64,000 nt of DNA from Pleomorphomonas sp. T1.2MG-36 (lineage in GTDB: Bacteria; Pseudomonadota; Alphaproteobacteria; Rhizobiales; Pleomorphomonadaceae). Shown one piece after another: positions 1 through 8,334 of this stretch (the stretch's first letter is position 1; every line of letters begins with the position of its first letter). The translations under genes were made by a program, and so were the position numbers. The notes beneath the pieces were generated by a model. That model was not told the origin of the DNA. It worked only from the letters and a program-made list of their open reading frames with translations, and did no database searches. The DNA lies in NCBI RefSeq assembly GCF_950100655.1, contig NZ_CATNLY010000051.1, positions 62,001-126,000 on the forward strand, written 5' to 3'.

Positions 1-2
1 CA

Positions 3-50
3 ACTCCGGACGCAAAACCGGTTCCCACTTTTGCTGGAGTTGCTCTAGAG
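3..50. repeat. Dispersed rhizobial-type intergenic repeat, copy 1
   Basis: A stretch containing GACGCAAAACCGGTT followed by ACTTTTGCTGGAG and GCTCTAG. Closely related copies lie at 1785-1832 (reverse orientation) and 7428-7472, and a decayed one at 47823-47861. All sit in gene-free gaps. The imperfect dyad resembles the short palindromic repeats common in Hyphomicrobiales intergenic DNA; family membership is from memory. Confidence 0.75.
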
Positions 51-72
51 GGCCTGGGGAGTACGCCGGACG

Positions 73-891
73 ATGCGACTGCTGTTCGTGGGTGATGTGG
101 TCGGCCGATCAGGCCGCAATGCCATTTCCGACATCCTGCCCGGTCTCATCGCCGACTACGGCCTCGATCTGGTGGTGGTCAACGGCGAGAACGCCGCCGG
201 CGGCTTCGGCATCACCGAGGAGATCTGCCAGGACTTCCTCGACGCCGGCGCCGACGTGGTGACCACGGGCAACCACGCCTGGGACCAGCGCGAGGCGCTG
301 GTGTTCATCGAACGCCAGCCGCAGCTTCTCCGCCCGGCCAACTATCCGCCGGGAACGCCGGGGCGCGGCGCCACCGTGGCCATCGCCCGCAATGGCGCGC
401 GGGTTCTGGTGGTCAACGTCATGGGTCGCGTCTACATGGATGCGCTCGACGATCCCTTCGCCGCCGCCGACCGCGAGCTCAACGCCTGCCCGCTCGGCAG
501 CATGGTCGATGCCGTGGTGGTGGACATGCACGCCGAGGCGACCAGCGAGAAGCAGGCGATGGGCCATTATCTCGACGGCCGGGCCTCGCTGGTGGTCGGT
601 ACCCACACTCACGTGCCGACGGCCGATTACCAGATCTTCGACGGCGGCACGGCCTACCTGTCCGACGCCGGCATGACCGGCGACTACGACAGCGTGCTCG
701 GCATGGAGAAGGACGAGCCGGTCAACCGCTTCCTGCGCAAGATCCCAACGGCCCGCTTCCAGCCGGCGCTGGGCGAGCCGACGCTGTGCGGCGTCGCCGT
801 GGAGGTGAACGATTCCACCGGTCTCGCCGAGGCGATCGAGCCGGTCAGGATCGGCGGCCGTCTTGCCGAGGCACTCCCGACGTTTTGGTAG
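73..891 (+). CDS. TIGR00282/YmdB-family metallophosphoesterase
   Basis: A 272-residue cytosolic metallophosphoesterase of the YmdB (TIGR00282) family, whose characterised members hydrolyse 2',3'-cyclic nucleotides using a di-metal centre. The start MRLLFVGDVVGRSGR carries the first metal ligand (GDVVG), followed by NGENAAGG, TTGNHAWDQ, DMHAEATSEK and VGTHTHVPTAD, which supply the expected Asp, Asn and His ligands in family order. Length matches the family. The ATG at 73 gives this family start. It lies just ahead of yebC on the same strand, a frequent alphaproteobacterial arrangement. The physiological substrate in this organism is not known. Confidence 0.9.
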   Translation: MRLLFVGDVVGRSGRNAISDILPGLIADYGLDLVVVNGENAAGGFGITEEICQDFLDAGADVVTTGNHAWDQREALVFIERQPQLLRPANYPPGTPGRGATVAIARNGARVLVVNVMGRVYMDALDDPFAAADRELNACPLGSMVDAVVVDMHAEATSEKQAMGHYLDGRASLVVGTHTHVPTADYQIFDGGTAYLSDAGMTGDYDSVLGMEKDEPVNRFLRKIPTARFQPALGEPTLCGVAVEVNDSTGLAEAIEPVRIGGRLAEALPTFW

Positions 892-1022
892 GAGCCCCGG
901 CTGGATTTAGGGCCAACAAACGCCTATAAGGCGGCCCATTCGTGGATATGTGCCGTGATCGATGGTCCCGGGAGGCGTGTGCATGCGCCCCGCGCCCTTT
1001 CGCGGTTCTCTCAGGAGGCACT

Positions 1023-1769
1023 ATGGCCGGTCATTCACAGTTCAAGAATATCATGCACCGCAAGGGCGCTCAGGACGCCAAGCGGTCGAAGATCTTCGCG
1101 AAGCTCGCCCGCGAAGTCACGGTGGCGGCCAAGATCGGCGGCCTGGATCCGGCGATGAACGCCCGTCTGCGTCTCGCCATCCTCAACGCCCGCGCCGAGA
1201 ACATGCCCAAGGACAACATCGACCGGGCGATCAAGAAGGCGGCCGGCGCCGACACGGCCAATTTCGACGAAGTGCGCTACGAGGGCTACGGCCCGGGTGG
1301 CACCGCCGTCATCGTCGAAGCGCTGACCGACAATCGCAACCGCACCGCCTCGGTCGTCCGCTCGATCTTCACCAAGGCCGGTGGCGCGCTGGGCGAAACC
1401 GGTACGGTCGGCTTCATGTTCGATCGCCTGGGCGAGGTCAGCTATCCGCTCAGCGTCGGCTCCAACGACGCCGTACTGGAGGCCGCCATCGAGGCCGGCG
1501 CCGACGATGTCGAGTCCGACGAGGAAGGCCATTTCATCTACTTTGCCTTCGAATCGATGGGCGAAGTGACCAAGGCGCTGGAAGCCACGCTCGGCGCCGC
1601 CGCGTCGATCAAGTCGATCTGGAAGCCGAAGACCATGTCGAACCTCGACGAGGAAAAGGCGACGAGCCTGATGAAGATGGTCGATCTGCTGGAAGACGAC
1701 GACGACGTGCAGAACGTCTACACCAACATGGAAATCTCCGACGAAGTGGCGGCCAAGCTCGCCGGCTGA
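1023..1769 (+). CDS. yebC: YebC/PmpR-family translation/transcription factor
   Basis: A 248-residue YebC/PmpR (TACO1-like) protein. The start [20 protein letters not shown] at 1023 is the family's hallmark N-terminus and has a strong AGGAGG at 1013-1018, so a longer in-frame start at 942 is rejected. The motifs [25 protein letters not shown] and YEGYGPGG follow in the usual order. Family members bind DNA or help ribosomes translate proline-rich stretches. In many alphaproteobacteria yebC leads into ruvCAB; here ruvC-ruvA lie about 2.2 kb further on, separated by a GFA protein and an oxidoreductase. Confidence 0.95.
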   Translation: MAGHSQFKNIMHRKGAQDAKRSKIFAKLAREVTVAAKIGGLDPAMNARLRLAILNARAENMPKDNIDRAIKKAAGADTANFDEVRYEGYGPGGTAVIVEALTDNRNRTASVVRSIFTKAGGALGETGTVGFMFDRLGEVSYPLSVGSNDAVLEAAIEAGADDVESDEEGHFIYFAFESMGEVTKALEATLGAAASIKSIWKPKTMSNLDEEKATSLMKMVDLLEDDDDVQNVYTNMEISDEVAAKLAG

Positions 1770-1784
1770 CGCCGATTTCGTTTC

Positions 1785-1832
1785 CTAGAGCAGCTCCAGC
1801 AAAAGTGGGTGCCGGTTTTGCGTCCGGAGCTG
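1785..1832. repeat. Dispersed intergenic repeat, copy 2 (inverted)
   Basis: Reverse-complement copy of the repeat at 3-50, reading CTAGAGCAGCTCCAGC, then AAAAGTGGGTGCCGG and TTTTGCGTCCGG. Copies 1 and 2 therefore bracket the YmdB-yebC pair in opposite orientation. Confidence 0.75.
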
Positions 1833-1849
1833 CGTCTCAATAACGAGAT

Positions 1850-1888
1850 AGAGTTTTCTGGCGAACCGGAGTTCGCCGGAAAAGCTCT
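1850..1888. repeat. Imperfect palindrome behind yebC
   Basis: Arms around TTTTCTGGCGAAC and GTTCGCCGGAAAA are separated by CGGA, with flanking AGAG/CTCT that also pairs. It directly follows the inverted repeat copy and precedes a canonical terminator, so it is probably part of the same intergenic repeat block, not a terminator itself. Confidence 0.6.
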
Positions 1889-1895
1889 GGGTTTG

Positions 1896-1938
1896 CGCCC
1901 GCCGTCGCCTTCGGGATGACGGCGGGCGTTTTCTTTCC
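1896..1938 (+). terminator. Rho-independent terminator of yebC
   Basis: An 11-bp perfect stem (CGCCCGCCGTC with GACGGCGGGCG) closes an 11-nt loop and is followed by TTTTCTTTCC. Confidence 0.85.
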
Positions 1939-1986
1939 GGCCGCGACGGTGCCGGCGCCGTGCTATTCTGCCGCCGGAGGTGCGAG

Positions 1987-2445
1987 ATGAGCGAAGACGG
2001 TCATTCCGGCGGTTGCCAGTGCGGACGGGTGCGTTTCCGGGTCGACGGGCCGCTCGGGCGCGCCAGCATCTGCCATTGCCGCATGTGCCAGAAGGCCTTC
2101 GGCTCGTTCTTCGGCCCGCTGGTGTCGGCGCCGAACGATCGCCTCGCCTGGACGCGCGGCGAGCCCTCGTGGTTCCAGAGCTCCAACAAGGTGCGGCGCG
2201 GCTTCTGCAACCACTGCGGCACGCCGCTCGCCTACGACTGGGGCGGGCCGGCGCTGGAGCTTTCCATCGGCGCGCTGGACGATCCCGAATCCGTGCCGCC
2301 AGTGCTGCAGGTCGGGCTCGAGCATCGGATGAGCTGGTTTGCCCGTCTCGCCGACCTGCCGACGCGGACGGCCGAGGAGCAGGAAAAGGTCGGCCGCTTC
2401 CAGGCGGACATCGTCTCCTACCAGCATCCCGACCGGGACACCTGA
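1987..2445 (+). CDS. GFA-family zinc protein (CENP-V/GFA domain)
   Basis: A 152-residue GFA-domain protein. The Zn-binding cysteines are visible: GGCQCGRVRF near the start, CHCRMCQK, and the distal pair CNHCGTPLAY. The family is named for glutathione-dependent formaldehyde-activating enzyme, but most members, including short ones like this, have no proven reaction. The ATG at 1987 is preferred over an upstream in-frame start because GGAGG lies 8-12 bases before it. It stands alone between the yebC terminator and the next oxidoreductase gene. Function is inferred from the fold only. Confidence 0.85.
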   Translation: MSEDGHSGGCQCGRVRFRVDGPLGRASICHCRMCQKAFGSFFGPLVSAPNDRLAWTRGEPSWFQSSNKVRRGFCNHCGTPLAYDWGGPALELSIGALDDPESVPPVLQVGLEHRMSWFARLADLPTRTAEEQEKVGRFQADIVSYQHPDRDT

Positions 2446-2629
2446 CGCGGAGCGCGCGGTGCCGGCCGTGCCGTCAAGTCTTTGATAAACGGTCATCTTT
2501 TCGATATCACGGAAATGTTCACGGCGGAGGGCTAGGCAGCCGGCGCGGCGGTCACTAGAAAAAGCGTGCATATACCCCTACTTTTTGTCGGTCCCCTCTC
2601 TGCCCCAGCATCTCCGCCAGGAGCCTTTC

Positions 2630-3694
2630 ATGCCCACACTCTTCGACCCCGTGCGCCTCGGCGCTCTCGAACTCCGCAATCGCATCGTCATGGCGCCGTT
2701 GACGCGGGCGCGCGCCACCGCCGACCGCATCCCCACCGACGTGATGCGCGAGTATTACGAGCAGCGGGCGTCGGCCGGCCTCATCCTCACCGAGGCGACT
2801 ATCGTCACGCCCAAGGGCGCCGGCTATGCCGCGACGCCCGGCATCTACTCCGACGCCCAGGTCGAGGCCTGGAAGCCGATCACCGAGGCGGTGCACCGCA
2901 AGGGCGGCAAGATCGTCATGCAGCTCTGGCACGTCGGCCGCATCTCCGATCCGTCGCTGCTCGACGGCGACCTGCCGGTGGCGCCGAGCGCCCTCCAGCC
3001 GGCCGGCCACGTCAGCCTGCTCCGGCCGATGCGCCCCTATCCGACGCCACGCGCCCTCGACATCGACGAGTTGCCCGGCATCATCGAGGCCTATCGCAAG
3101 GGCGCGGAAAACGCCCGCGAGGCTGGCTTCGACGGCGTCGAGATCCATGGTGCCAACGGCTACCTGCTCGACCAGTTCCTGCAGGACGGGACCAACAAGC
3201 GTACCGACGCCTACGGCGGCCCGGTCGAGAATCGCGCCCGGCTGATGCTGGAGGCGGTGGATGCGGCCGTCGGCGTCTGGGGCGCCAGCCGCGTCGGCCT
3301 GCACCTCGCCCCGCGCGGCGACAGCCATGACATGAGCGACAGCGACCCGAAGGCCACATTCGGCTATGTCGCCCGCGAAGCCGGCAAGCGCGGCCTCGCC
3401 TTCATCTTCACCCGCGAGCACCTTGGCGACGATCGCCTGACGCCGCACCTCAAGGAACAGTTCGGCGGTGCGTTCATCGCCAACGAGGGCTTCACCTTCG
3501 ATCAGGCGATGGCGGAAGTCGCCGCCGGGCGGGCCGACGCGGTCGCCTGGGGCAAGGAGTTCATCGCCAACCCCGATCTCGTCGAGCGCTTCCGGGCCGG
3601 CTCGGTTCGCAACCCGCTGGTGCCCGAGACCATCTATGCCGAGGGGGCGCTCGGCTACACCGATTATCCGGCGCTCGAAACCGTCCCGGCCTGA
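2630..3694 (+). CDS. Old yellow enzyme family FMN oxidoreductase (NemA-like alkene reductase)
   Basis: A 354-residue FMN flavoprotein of the old yellow enzyme family, NemA/N-ethylmaleimide reductase branch, which reduces activated C=C bonds with NAD(P)H. Visible features are the N-terminal strand RIVMAPLTRARA, the GGKIVMQLWHVGR segment, the substrate-binding HGANGYLLDQF (His and Asn), TDAYGGPVENRARL, and the C-terminal FMN-phosphate segment AWGKEFIANPDL. Length is typical. The ATG at 2630 has AGGAG about five bases upstream; the 15-residue upstream extension lacks a ribosome site. It is monocistronic with its own terminator. The natural substrate is unknown. Confidence 0.92.
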   Translation: MPTLFDPVRLGALELRNRIVMAPLTRARATADRIPTDVMREYYEQRASAGLILTEATIVTPKGAGYAATPGIYSDAQVEAWKPITEAVHRKGGKIVMQLWHVGRISDPSLLDGDLPVAPSALQPAGHVSLLRPMRPYPTPRALDIDELPGIIEAYRKGAENAREAGFDGVEIHGANGYLLDQFLQDGTNKRTDAYGGPVENRARLMLEAVDAAVGVWGASRVGLHLAPRGDSHDMSDSDPKATFGYVAREAGKRGLAFIFTREHLGDDRLTPHLKEQFGGAFIANEGFTFDQAMAEVAAGRADAVAWGKEFIANPDLVERFRAGSVRNPLVPETIYAEGALGYTDYPALETVPA

Positions 3695-3721
3695 GGGCTG
3701 CCCAATCGGCTGTCATGAAAG

Positions 3722-3753
3722 CGCCCCGCGGCGAGACCGTCGCGGGGCGTTTG
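3722..3753 (+). terminator. Terminator of the old yellow enzyme gene
   Basis: A perfect 9-bp stem (CGCCCCGCG with CGCGGGGCG), 10-nt loop, then TTT. An AAA tract before the stem makes it potentially bidirectional. The following roughly 250 bases up to ruvC hold no gene that I can support. Confidence 0.8.
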
Positions 3754-4004
3754 TCGTGTTCGGCGAGGCCGGTCAGGCGTCCTCCGCCTCGCGCCGGGAT
3801 TGCCGCCGACGATCGCCCTTTCCATGTCCAGACCGTCGGGTTGCAGGATCGTCGAGGTCTTGCGGCGGAGAGCGGCAAGCTCGAAGGCGGGGCGGCGGCG
3901 TTCGGTCCAGGGTTGGTGCGGTCGGGTCACGCTTCGATCGGAGGCTGGCTGGGCGGTGCGTCTTCCGTCTGTACAAACCATGAACGCATGGATAGCGTGG
4001 CGCC

Positions 4005-4520
4005 ATGACCACTGTCACGCGAATCATCGGCATCGACCCCGGGCTCCGCCATACGGGCTGGGGCGTCATCGACAGCCTCGGCAACTCCGTACGCTTCGTC
4101 GCCTCCGGCTCGGTCAACTCCGACGGCGATCTCGACCTCGCGTCGCGGCTCGTTCAGATCCACGATGGGCTCGATGCGGTGCTGCACCAGTACCAGCCGG
4201 ACGAGGCGGCCATCGAGCAGACCTTCGTCAACAAGGATGCCGGCGCGACGCTGAAGCTCGGCCAGGCGCGTGGCGTCGCGCTTTTGGTGCCGGCCCGGCG
4301 CGGCCTGCCGGTCGCCGAATACGCGCCCAACGCGGTGAAGAAGGCGATCGTCGGCGCGGGGCACGCGGAGAAGGGGCAGATCCGCGTCATGGTCAAGGTG
4401 CTGATGCCGAAGGCGACTTTCGAGAGCGATGACGCGGCCGACGCGCTGGCCATCGCGTTGACGCATGCCCATCATCGGAGTTCGGTGGTGGGGCGGCTCG
4501 CCAAGCTGGCGGCCGGGTGA
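4005..4520 (+). CDS. ruvC: Crossover junction endodeoxyribonuclease RuvC
   Basis: Holliday-junction resolvase of 171 residues, which cuts four-way junctions during recombinational repair together with RuvAB. The N-terminal [15 protein letters not shown] supplies the first catalytic Asp; the Glu of [10 protein letters not shown] and the acidic [14 protein letters not shown] near the C-terminus complete the RNase H-like active site. Length is normal for the family. Its TGA lies 20 bases before the ruvA ATG, so the two genes form an operon. No ruvB follows, unlike the usual ruvCAB order. Confidence 0.97.
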   Translation: MTTVTRIIGIDPGLRHTGWGVIDSLGNSVRFVASGSVNSDGDLDLASRLVQIHDGLDAVLHQYQPDEAAIEQTFVNKDAGATLKLGQARGVALLVPARRGLPVAEYAPNAVKKAIVGAGHAEKGQIRVMVKVLMPKATFESDDAADALAIALTHAHHRSSVVGRLAKLAAG

Positions 4521-4540
4521 CGAGCGGAGGGCAGGGCAGC

Positions 4541-5158
4541 ATGATCGGCAAGCTCAAGGGCGTGGTGGACAGCTTCGGCGACGACTGGATGATCCTCGAC
4601 GTTCACGGCGTTGGCTATCAGGTCTATTGCTCGTCGCGGACCTTGCAGCGCCTGCCCAAGGCCGGCGAGGCGGCGACGCTCGCCATCGAGACCATGGTCC
4701 GCGAGGACATGATCCGCCTCTACGGCTTTTCCAACGACATCGAGCGCGAGTGGTTTCGCCTGCTGATGACGGTGCAGGGCGTCGGCGCCAAGGTGGCGCT
4801 CGCCGTGCTGTCGGTGCTCGATCCCGGCCAGCTCGCCACCGCCATCGCCATGCGCGACCTGACGGCCATCTCGCGGGCGCCGGGCGTCGGCAAGCGCGTG
4901 GCCGAGCGCATCGCCACCGAACTCAAGGACAAGGCGCCGGCCTTCGCCGATGCCGACCCGTCGGTGATCCGCGTCGCCGTCGACGTCGCCGAGGCGCGCG
5001 TCTCCGGCCCGGTGGCCGAGGCGGTGTCGGCGCTGGTCAACCTCGGCTATGCGCAGTTGCAGGCCGCCGCCGCCGTTCAGGCCGCGGCCAAGTCGATCGG
5101 CAGCGAGGCGACCACCACCCAACTGATCCGCCAGGGTCTCAAGGAACTGGCGCGCTGA
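4541..5158 (+). CDS. ruvA: Holliday junction branch migration protein RuvA
   Basis: Junction-binding subunit of the RuvAB branch-migration motor, 205 residues. MIGKLKG at the start is the canonical RuvA N-terminus, so the ATG at 4541 is chosen over the GTG at 4517 that overlaps the ruvC stop. Helix-hairpin-helix segments are visible as [14 protein letters not shown] and [17 protein letters not shown], and the C-terminal RuvB-binding domain ends with [11 protein letters not shown]. The next gene is an SDR with its own ribosome site, not ruvB, so RuvB must be encoded elsewhere. Confidence 0.97.
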   Translation: MIGKLKGVVDSFGDDWMILDVHGVGYQVYCSSRTLQRLPKAGEAATLAIETMVREDMIRLYGFSNDIEREWFRLLMTVQGVGAKVALAVLSVLDPGQLATAIAMRDLTAISRAPGVGKRVAERIATELKDKAPAFADADPSVIRVAVDVAEARVSGPVAEAVSALVNLGYAQLQAAAAVQAAAKSIGSEATTTQLIRQGLKELAR

Positions 5159-5209
5159 CCCAATGGCGGCGGTCGCCGCTTTCAGTCTACGGACAACCAG
5201 GAGGCCATC

Positions 5210-6049
5210 ATGGCCGATGACATCATCACAACGGGCAAGGTCGCGGTGATCACCGGAGCGGCGCGCGGCATCGGCCGGGCGGCGGCGCTGCGGCTCGCCC
5301 AAAAGGGCATGAAGCTGGTTCTGGCCGACGTCGTCGGCGGCGAACTGGCCGCCACCGCCTCGGCGGCCAAGGCGGCCGGCAGTCCCGACACCATTGCCGT
5401 GCCGACCGACGTCGGCGATGCCTCGGCGGTGGAAGCGCTGGCCGCTGCCGCCTTCGAACGCTTCGGCTGTGTCGACCTCCTGATGAACAATGCCGCCATC
5501 GGCGAAGGCGGCGGCGTGCTCGAAAATCCCGACAATTGGCGCAAGCTGATGGACGTCAATTTCTGGGGTGTCGTCAACGGCGTCCAGGCCTTCGTGCCGC
5601 GCATGATCGAGGGCGGCAGGCCTGGCTACGTCGTCAACACCGGCTCCAAGCAGGGCATCACCACGCCGCCGGGCAATGCCGCCTACAACACGTCGAAGGC
5701 GGCGGTGAAGGTGGTGACCGAGCAACTCGCCCACGAGCTGCGCAGCCGTGGCAGCCGGCTCAGCGCCCACCTGCTGATCCCAGGCTGGACGTTCACCGGC
5801 TTGACGGCGTCCGATCCCGCGGCCGAAAAGCCAGCCGGCGCCTGGCATGCGGTGGAGGTGGTGGACTTCATGCTGGCAGGGCTCGCCAAGGGCGATTTCT
5901 ACATTCTCTGCCCGGACAACGAGACGCCGCGCCGCCTCGACGAGAAGCGCATGGCCTGGGCGATCGGCGACGTCATTCACAACCGCCCGGCGCTGTCGCG
6001 CTGGCACCCCGACTTCAAGGACGCCTTCACCCGCTACATCGAGGAATGA
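5210..6049 (+). CDS. Short-chain dehydrogenase/reductase (SDR)
   Basis: A 279-residue classical SDR, an NAD(P)-dependent oxidoreductase. The cofactor motif TGAARGIGRA is near residue 14, NNAA near residue 91, a Ser is in VVNTGSKQG, and the catalytic YNTSK follows, so the active site looks intact. An Asp after beta-2 (VLADVV) suggests NAD preference. AGGAGG lies just before the ATG at 5210. It sits where ruvB is normally found, 51 bases behind ruvA. The C-terminal part is longer than in minimal SDRs. Substrate is unknown. Confidence 0.85.
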   Translation: MADDIITTGKVAVITGAARGIGRAAALRLAQKGMKLVLADVVGGELAATASAAKAAGSPDTIAVPTDVGDASAVEALAAAAFERFGCVDLLMNNAAIGEGGGVLENPDNWRKLMDVNFWGVVNGVQAFVPRMIEGGRPGYVVNTGSKQGITTPPGNAAYNTSKAAVKVVTEQLAHELRSRGSRLSAHLLIPGWTFTGLTASDPAAEKPAGAWHAVEVVDFMLAGLAKGDFYILCPDNETPRRLDEKRMAWAIGDVIHNRPALSRWHPDFKDAFTRYIEE

Positions 6050-6122
6050 GGCCGGCTTCGGAGCCGGTTTCGCGGTTCGGCAAGGGATGGTTTGGGCGAT
6101 ACCGGTCACCGGCAATGCTCCA

Positions 6123-6152
6123 TGGCCGATGGGCAGCGCCCATGGTCGGCCA
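6123..6152. other. Stem-loop downstream of the SDR gene
   Basis: TGGCCGATGGGC pairs with GCCCA and TCGGCCA, with a 3-nt bulge, forming a stable hairpin about 75 bases past the SDR stop. There is no T-run, so a transcript-end or repeat role is uncertain. Confidence 0.45.
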
Positions 6153-6163
6153 TGGATGGTGAT

Positions 6164-6217
6164 GACTCGCATGAGTCCCGCTGGCTCGCGCTGAACCGGC
6201 ATGGACTCCGATGAGTC
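6164..6217. promoter_or_regulatory. Two matching palindromes 40 bp apart
   Basis: GACTCGCATGAGTC (6164-6177) and GACTCCGATGAGTC (6204-6217) have the same arms GACTC/GAGTC around a 4-bp core, with centres 40 bp apart. They lie between the convergent SDR and secreted-protein genes. Both also contain GANTC sequences. The role is unknown: paired binding sites or small hairpins. Confidence 0.4.
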
Positions 6218-6229
6218 CCTTGCCATCGC

Positions 6230-7327
6230 TCAGTTGGTGAGCGTCTCGCTGCCCTTCGCCAACACCTCGACGTCGGCGTTCTCGCCCGAGACGACGCTGA
6301 CCACGCGCTGGAACTGACCGTCCTCGTGGTTGGCGATGACGGTGTAGTCGCCCTCGGCGAGGACGAAGGAGGGGAAGGCGCCGACGCCGGTGGTGACGAG
6401 GTCGCCGGCCTGGGTCAGGATCGACCAGCGAGTGTTGGCGATGGCCTCGCCGCCTTCGCTGCTCACGAGCTTAAGCGTGATCTTGGCGGCCTTCTCCGTC
6501 AGCGTGATGTCGGTGAGCTTGCCGGCCTTGACGTCGATGTCGGCGGTGGTGCGCGCGTTGGCGTCGCCGTAGTTGGCGATGACGTTGTAGACCTGGGCCG
6601 GCAGGCGCACGATCTGGCCGGGGGCGACGTCGAGGGCGACCGCCTTGGGCTCACCATGCGAATCCAGCTCCTGGGCGAAGATGTCGAAGCTGAGGTCGTT
6701 GCTGTCGAGCGGCGGGCGGTCCTTGCCGGTCACCGCCGCAAGGCGGACGCCGCCGGCGTTGAGAATGATCGATTCCGCCTTGAGGCCGGTGCCGACCACG
6801 ACGTGCTCGGTGGTGCCGGCATAGCCGAAGCCGCAATAGACGAAATAGCCGCCCGGTTTCAGCACGAAATCGGCCGAGCCGCCGTGCCGTTCGGCCACCA
6901 GCTCGCGGCTGCCGTCCGGACCCTGCGCCTCGCCGAACACCCGCCAGACGACGCCGGCGCCGAGCGGCGGACCGTCGGGCGTGAGGCGGGCCGTCAGCGC
7001 TAGCGTCGCCGTCTCGCGCGGCGCGACGGTGGCGAGCGGCTTCGTCTCGACGGCCGGGGCGGTGCTGGGCGCGTAGGGCGTGGCGGCCTCGGGCAGCGGC
7101 GCCGTCGAAGGGCTACCGGGCGCCGGCAGAAGATGCAGCGGACCTGATCCGGGCTGCATGAAGCCCGGCATCGGCTCATCGCTGGGGCCTCCGATCGGCG
7201 GCGGCTCCTGGGCAAGGGCGGGTGTCGCAACCACGGTTGCCAGGGCGATGGCCACAGCCATCCAACCGTCGCGGGCAACGGTCCACCATGCCATGCGTCG
7301 CACTCTCGCGTCAGCCAAGCTCTTCAT
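6230..7327 (-). CDS. Secreted protein with tandem beta-sandwich repeats, function unknown
   Basis: A 365-residue protein with an N-terminal export signal: a basic start, the hydrophobic segment GWMAVAIALATVVATPALA and cleavage after ALA. A Pro/Ala-rich linker (about residues 40-105) follows. The rest is beta-rich and shows repeated units ending in GGYFVYCGFGYAG, AQVYNVIANYGDANA and EGDYTVIANHEDGQFQR, like carboxypeptidase-regulatory or PEGA-type domains that often face the periplasm. I recognise no catalytic motif. It is monocistronic on the minus strand and converges with the SDR. Periplasmic binding or an envelope structural role is inference. Confidence 0.75.
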   Translation of the reverse strand: MKSLADARVRRMAWWTVARDGWMAVAIALATVVATPALAQEPPPIGGPSDEPMPGFMQPGSGPLHLLPAPGSPSTAPLPEAATPYAPSTAPAVETKPLATVAPRETATLALTARLTPDGPPLGAGVVWRVFGEAQGPDGSRELVAERHGGSADFVLKPGGYFVYCGFGYAGTTEHVVVGTGLKAESIILNAGGVRLAAVTGKDRPPLDSNDLSFDIFAQELDSHGEPKAVALDVAPGQIVRLPAQVYNVIANYGDANARTTADIDVKAGKLTDITLTEKAAKITLKLVSSEGGEAIANTRWSILTQAGDLVTTGVGAFPSFVLAEGDYTVIANHEDGQFQRVVSVVSGENADVEVLAKGSETLTN

Positions 7328-7427
7328 GGTCGCCAGTTTTGGCCGATCATCGTGTTGATTTCAAGTCCGGGCTCAGGGTTGTGGGCTAGCCCATCGGCGG
7401 GTGCTCTCGATCTTGTCGGGACGCGGG

Positions 7428-7472
7428 TTCGGACGCAAAACAGGTATCCGCTTTTGCTGGACCTGCTCTAGG
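7428..7472. repeat. Dispersed intergenic repeat, copy 3
   Basis: Same orientation as copy 1: GGACGCAAAACAGGTATCC followed by GCTTTTGCTGGACC and TGCTCTAGG. It lies in the 214-bp gap between the divergent secreted-protein and nitroreductase genes. Confidence 0.72.
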
Positions 7473-7541
7473 TATTTCCATGCAGGTCGAACGGAGCTAT
7501 GCCGGTTCGGCCAACGCAAATCCTTCCGGAGTTCTCCGTTC

Positions 7542-8111
7542 ATGAACGCCACCCTCGACCTGCTGCTCACCCGCCGCTCCGTTCCGGCCCAGATGCTCGC
7601 TGCGCCCGGCCCGAGCGCCGACGAGCTGCGGACGCTGCTCACCATCGCCTCGCGGGTGCCCGACCACGGCAAGCTCGCGCCGTGGCGCTTCATCGTCTTC
7701 GAGGGCGAGGCGCGGGTCGAGGCCGGGCGGCGGCTGAGCGAGATCGCCGCGGTGCGTCGGCCGGACATATCCGAGGCAAGGCTTGAGGAGGAGCGGCGTC
7801 GGTTGTCCATGGCGCCGTTGGTCATCGCGGTGGTCGGCCGGGCGGCCGAGCATGTCAAGATTCCGGTGATCGAGCAGATCTATTCGGCTGGCGCCGTCTG
7901 CCTCAACCTGGAGATCGCCGCCCACGCCATGGGGTATGCGGCCTGCTGGCTGACCGACTGGCCGGCCTATGACGCCGAGGCGCGCGCAGCTCTCGGGCTG
8001 GCCGAAAGCGAGACCCTCGTCGGCTTCATCCACATCGGCACGCCCACCATCACGCCGACCGATCGGCCGCGCCCGGCGCTGGACGATATCGTCAGCCGCT
8101 TCGGCGACTGA
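7542..8111 (+). CDS. Nitroreductase-family FMN protein
   Basis: A 189-residue member of the nitroreductase/YdjA superfamily, dimeric FMN enzymes that reduce nitro or quinone compounds with NAD(P)H. The start LLTRRSVPAQML contributes the FMN phosphate-binding Arg pair, ASRVPDHGKLAPWRFIV is the canonical second motif, and SAGAVCLNLEIAAHAMGYAACW the dimer helix. Size fits the small YdjA type. The ATG at 7542 has only a weak ribosome site; upstream in-frame sequence runs through the intergenic repeat, so a longer start is unlikely. Substrate is unknown. Confidence 0.88.
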   Translation: MNATLDLLLTRRSVPAQMLAAPGPSADELRTLLTIASRVPDHGKLAPWRFIVFEGEARVEAGRRLSEIAAVRRPDISEARLEEERRRLSMAPLVIAVVGRAAEHVKIPVIEQIYSAGAVCLNLEIAAHAMGYAACWLTDWPAYDAEARAALGLAESETLVGFIHIGTPTITPTDRPRPALDDIVSRFGD

Positions 8112-8294
8112 GCTCCGGACTGCCAATCGGGTCACCCGGCCGCGCGGCGCCGCAAGATCACAGGCGCCGCGATCGCGCCGACCGACGCCTTGGCGCAGGG
8201 ACGGGCTTCCGCCCTGGACCTCGAAATGGGGGACGAGATCGGCTTGCCGCGTGGCAGTCCGAATTGCCGGCCCTTGACGTCGTTCGTTGTTCAT

Positions 8295-8312
8295 GTAGGT
8301 ATACCGACCTAC
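8295..8312. promoter_or_regulatory. TetR operator candidate
   Basis: GTAGGT and ACCTAC form a perfect inverted repeat around ATACCG, 22 bases before the tetR start. The position and dyad fit an autoregulatory site for the adjacent TetR protein. Confidence 0.6.
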
Positions 8313-8334
8313 CTACTTTAGAGAGGTGTTGGTC

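Noticed and set aside
3715-4008. 97-codon ORF between the oxidoreductase terminator and ruvC
   Set aside because: Starts inside the terminator hairpin, has no ribosome site, and the sequence lacks any family-like pattern; all frames are open here because of high GC.
4472-6226. 584-codon minus-strand ORF
   Set aside because: Antisense shadow of ruvA and the SDR gene; its residues are the His/Gly/Arg-rich mix typical of reverse reading of GC-rich genes.
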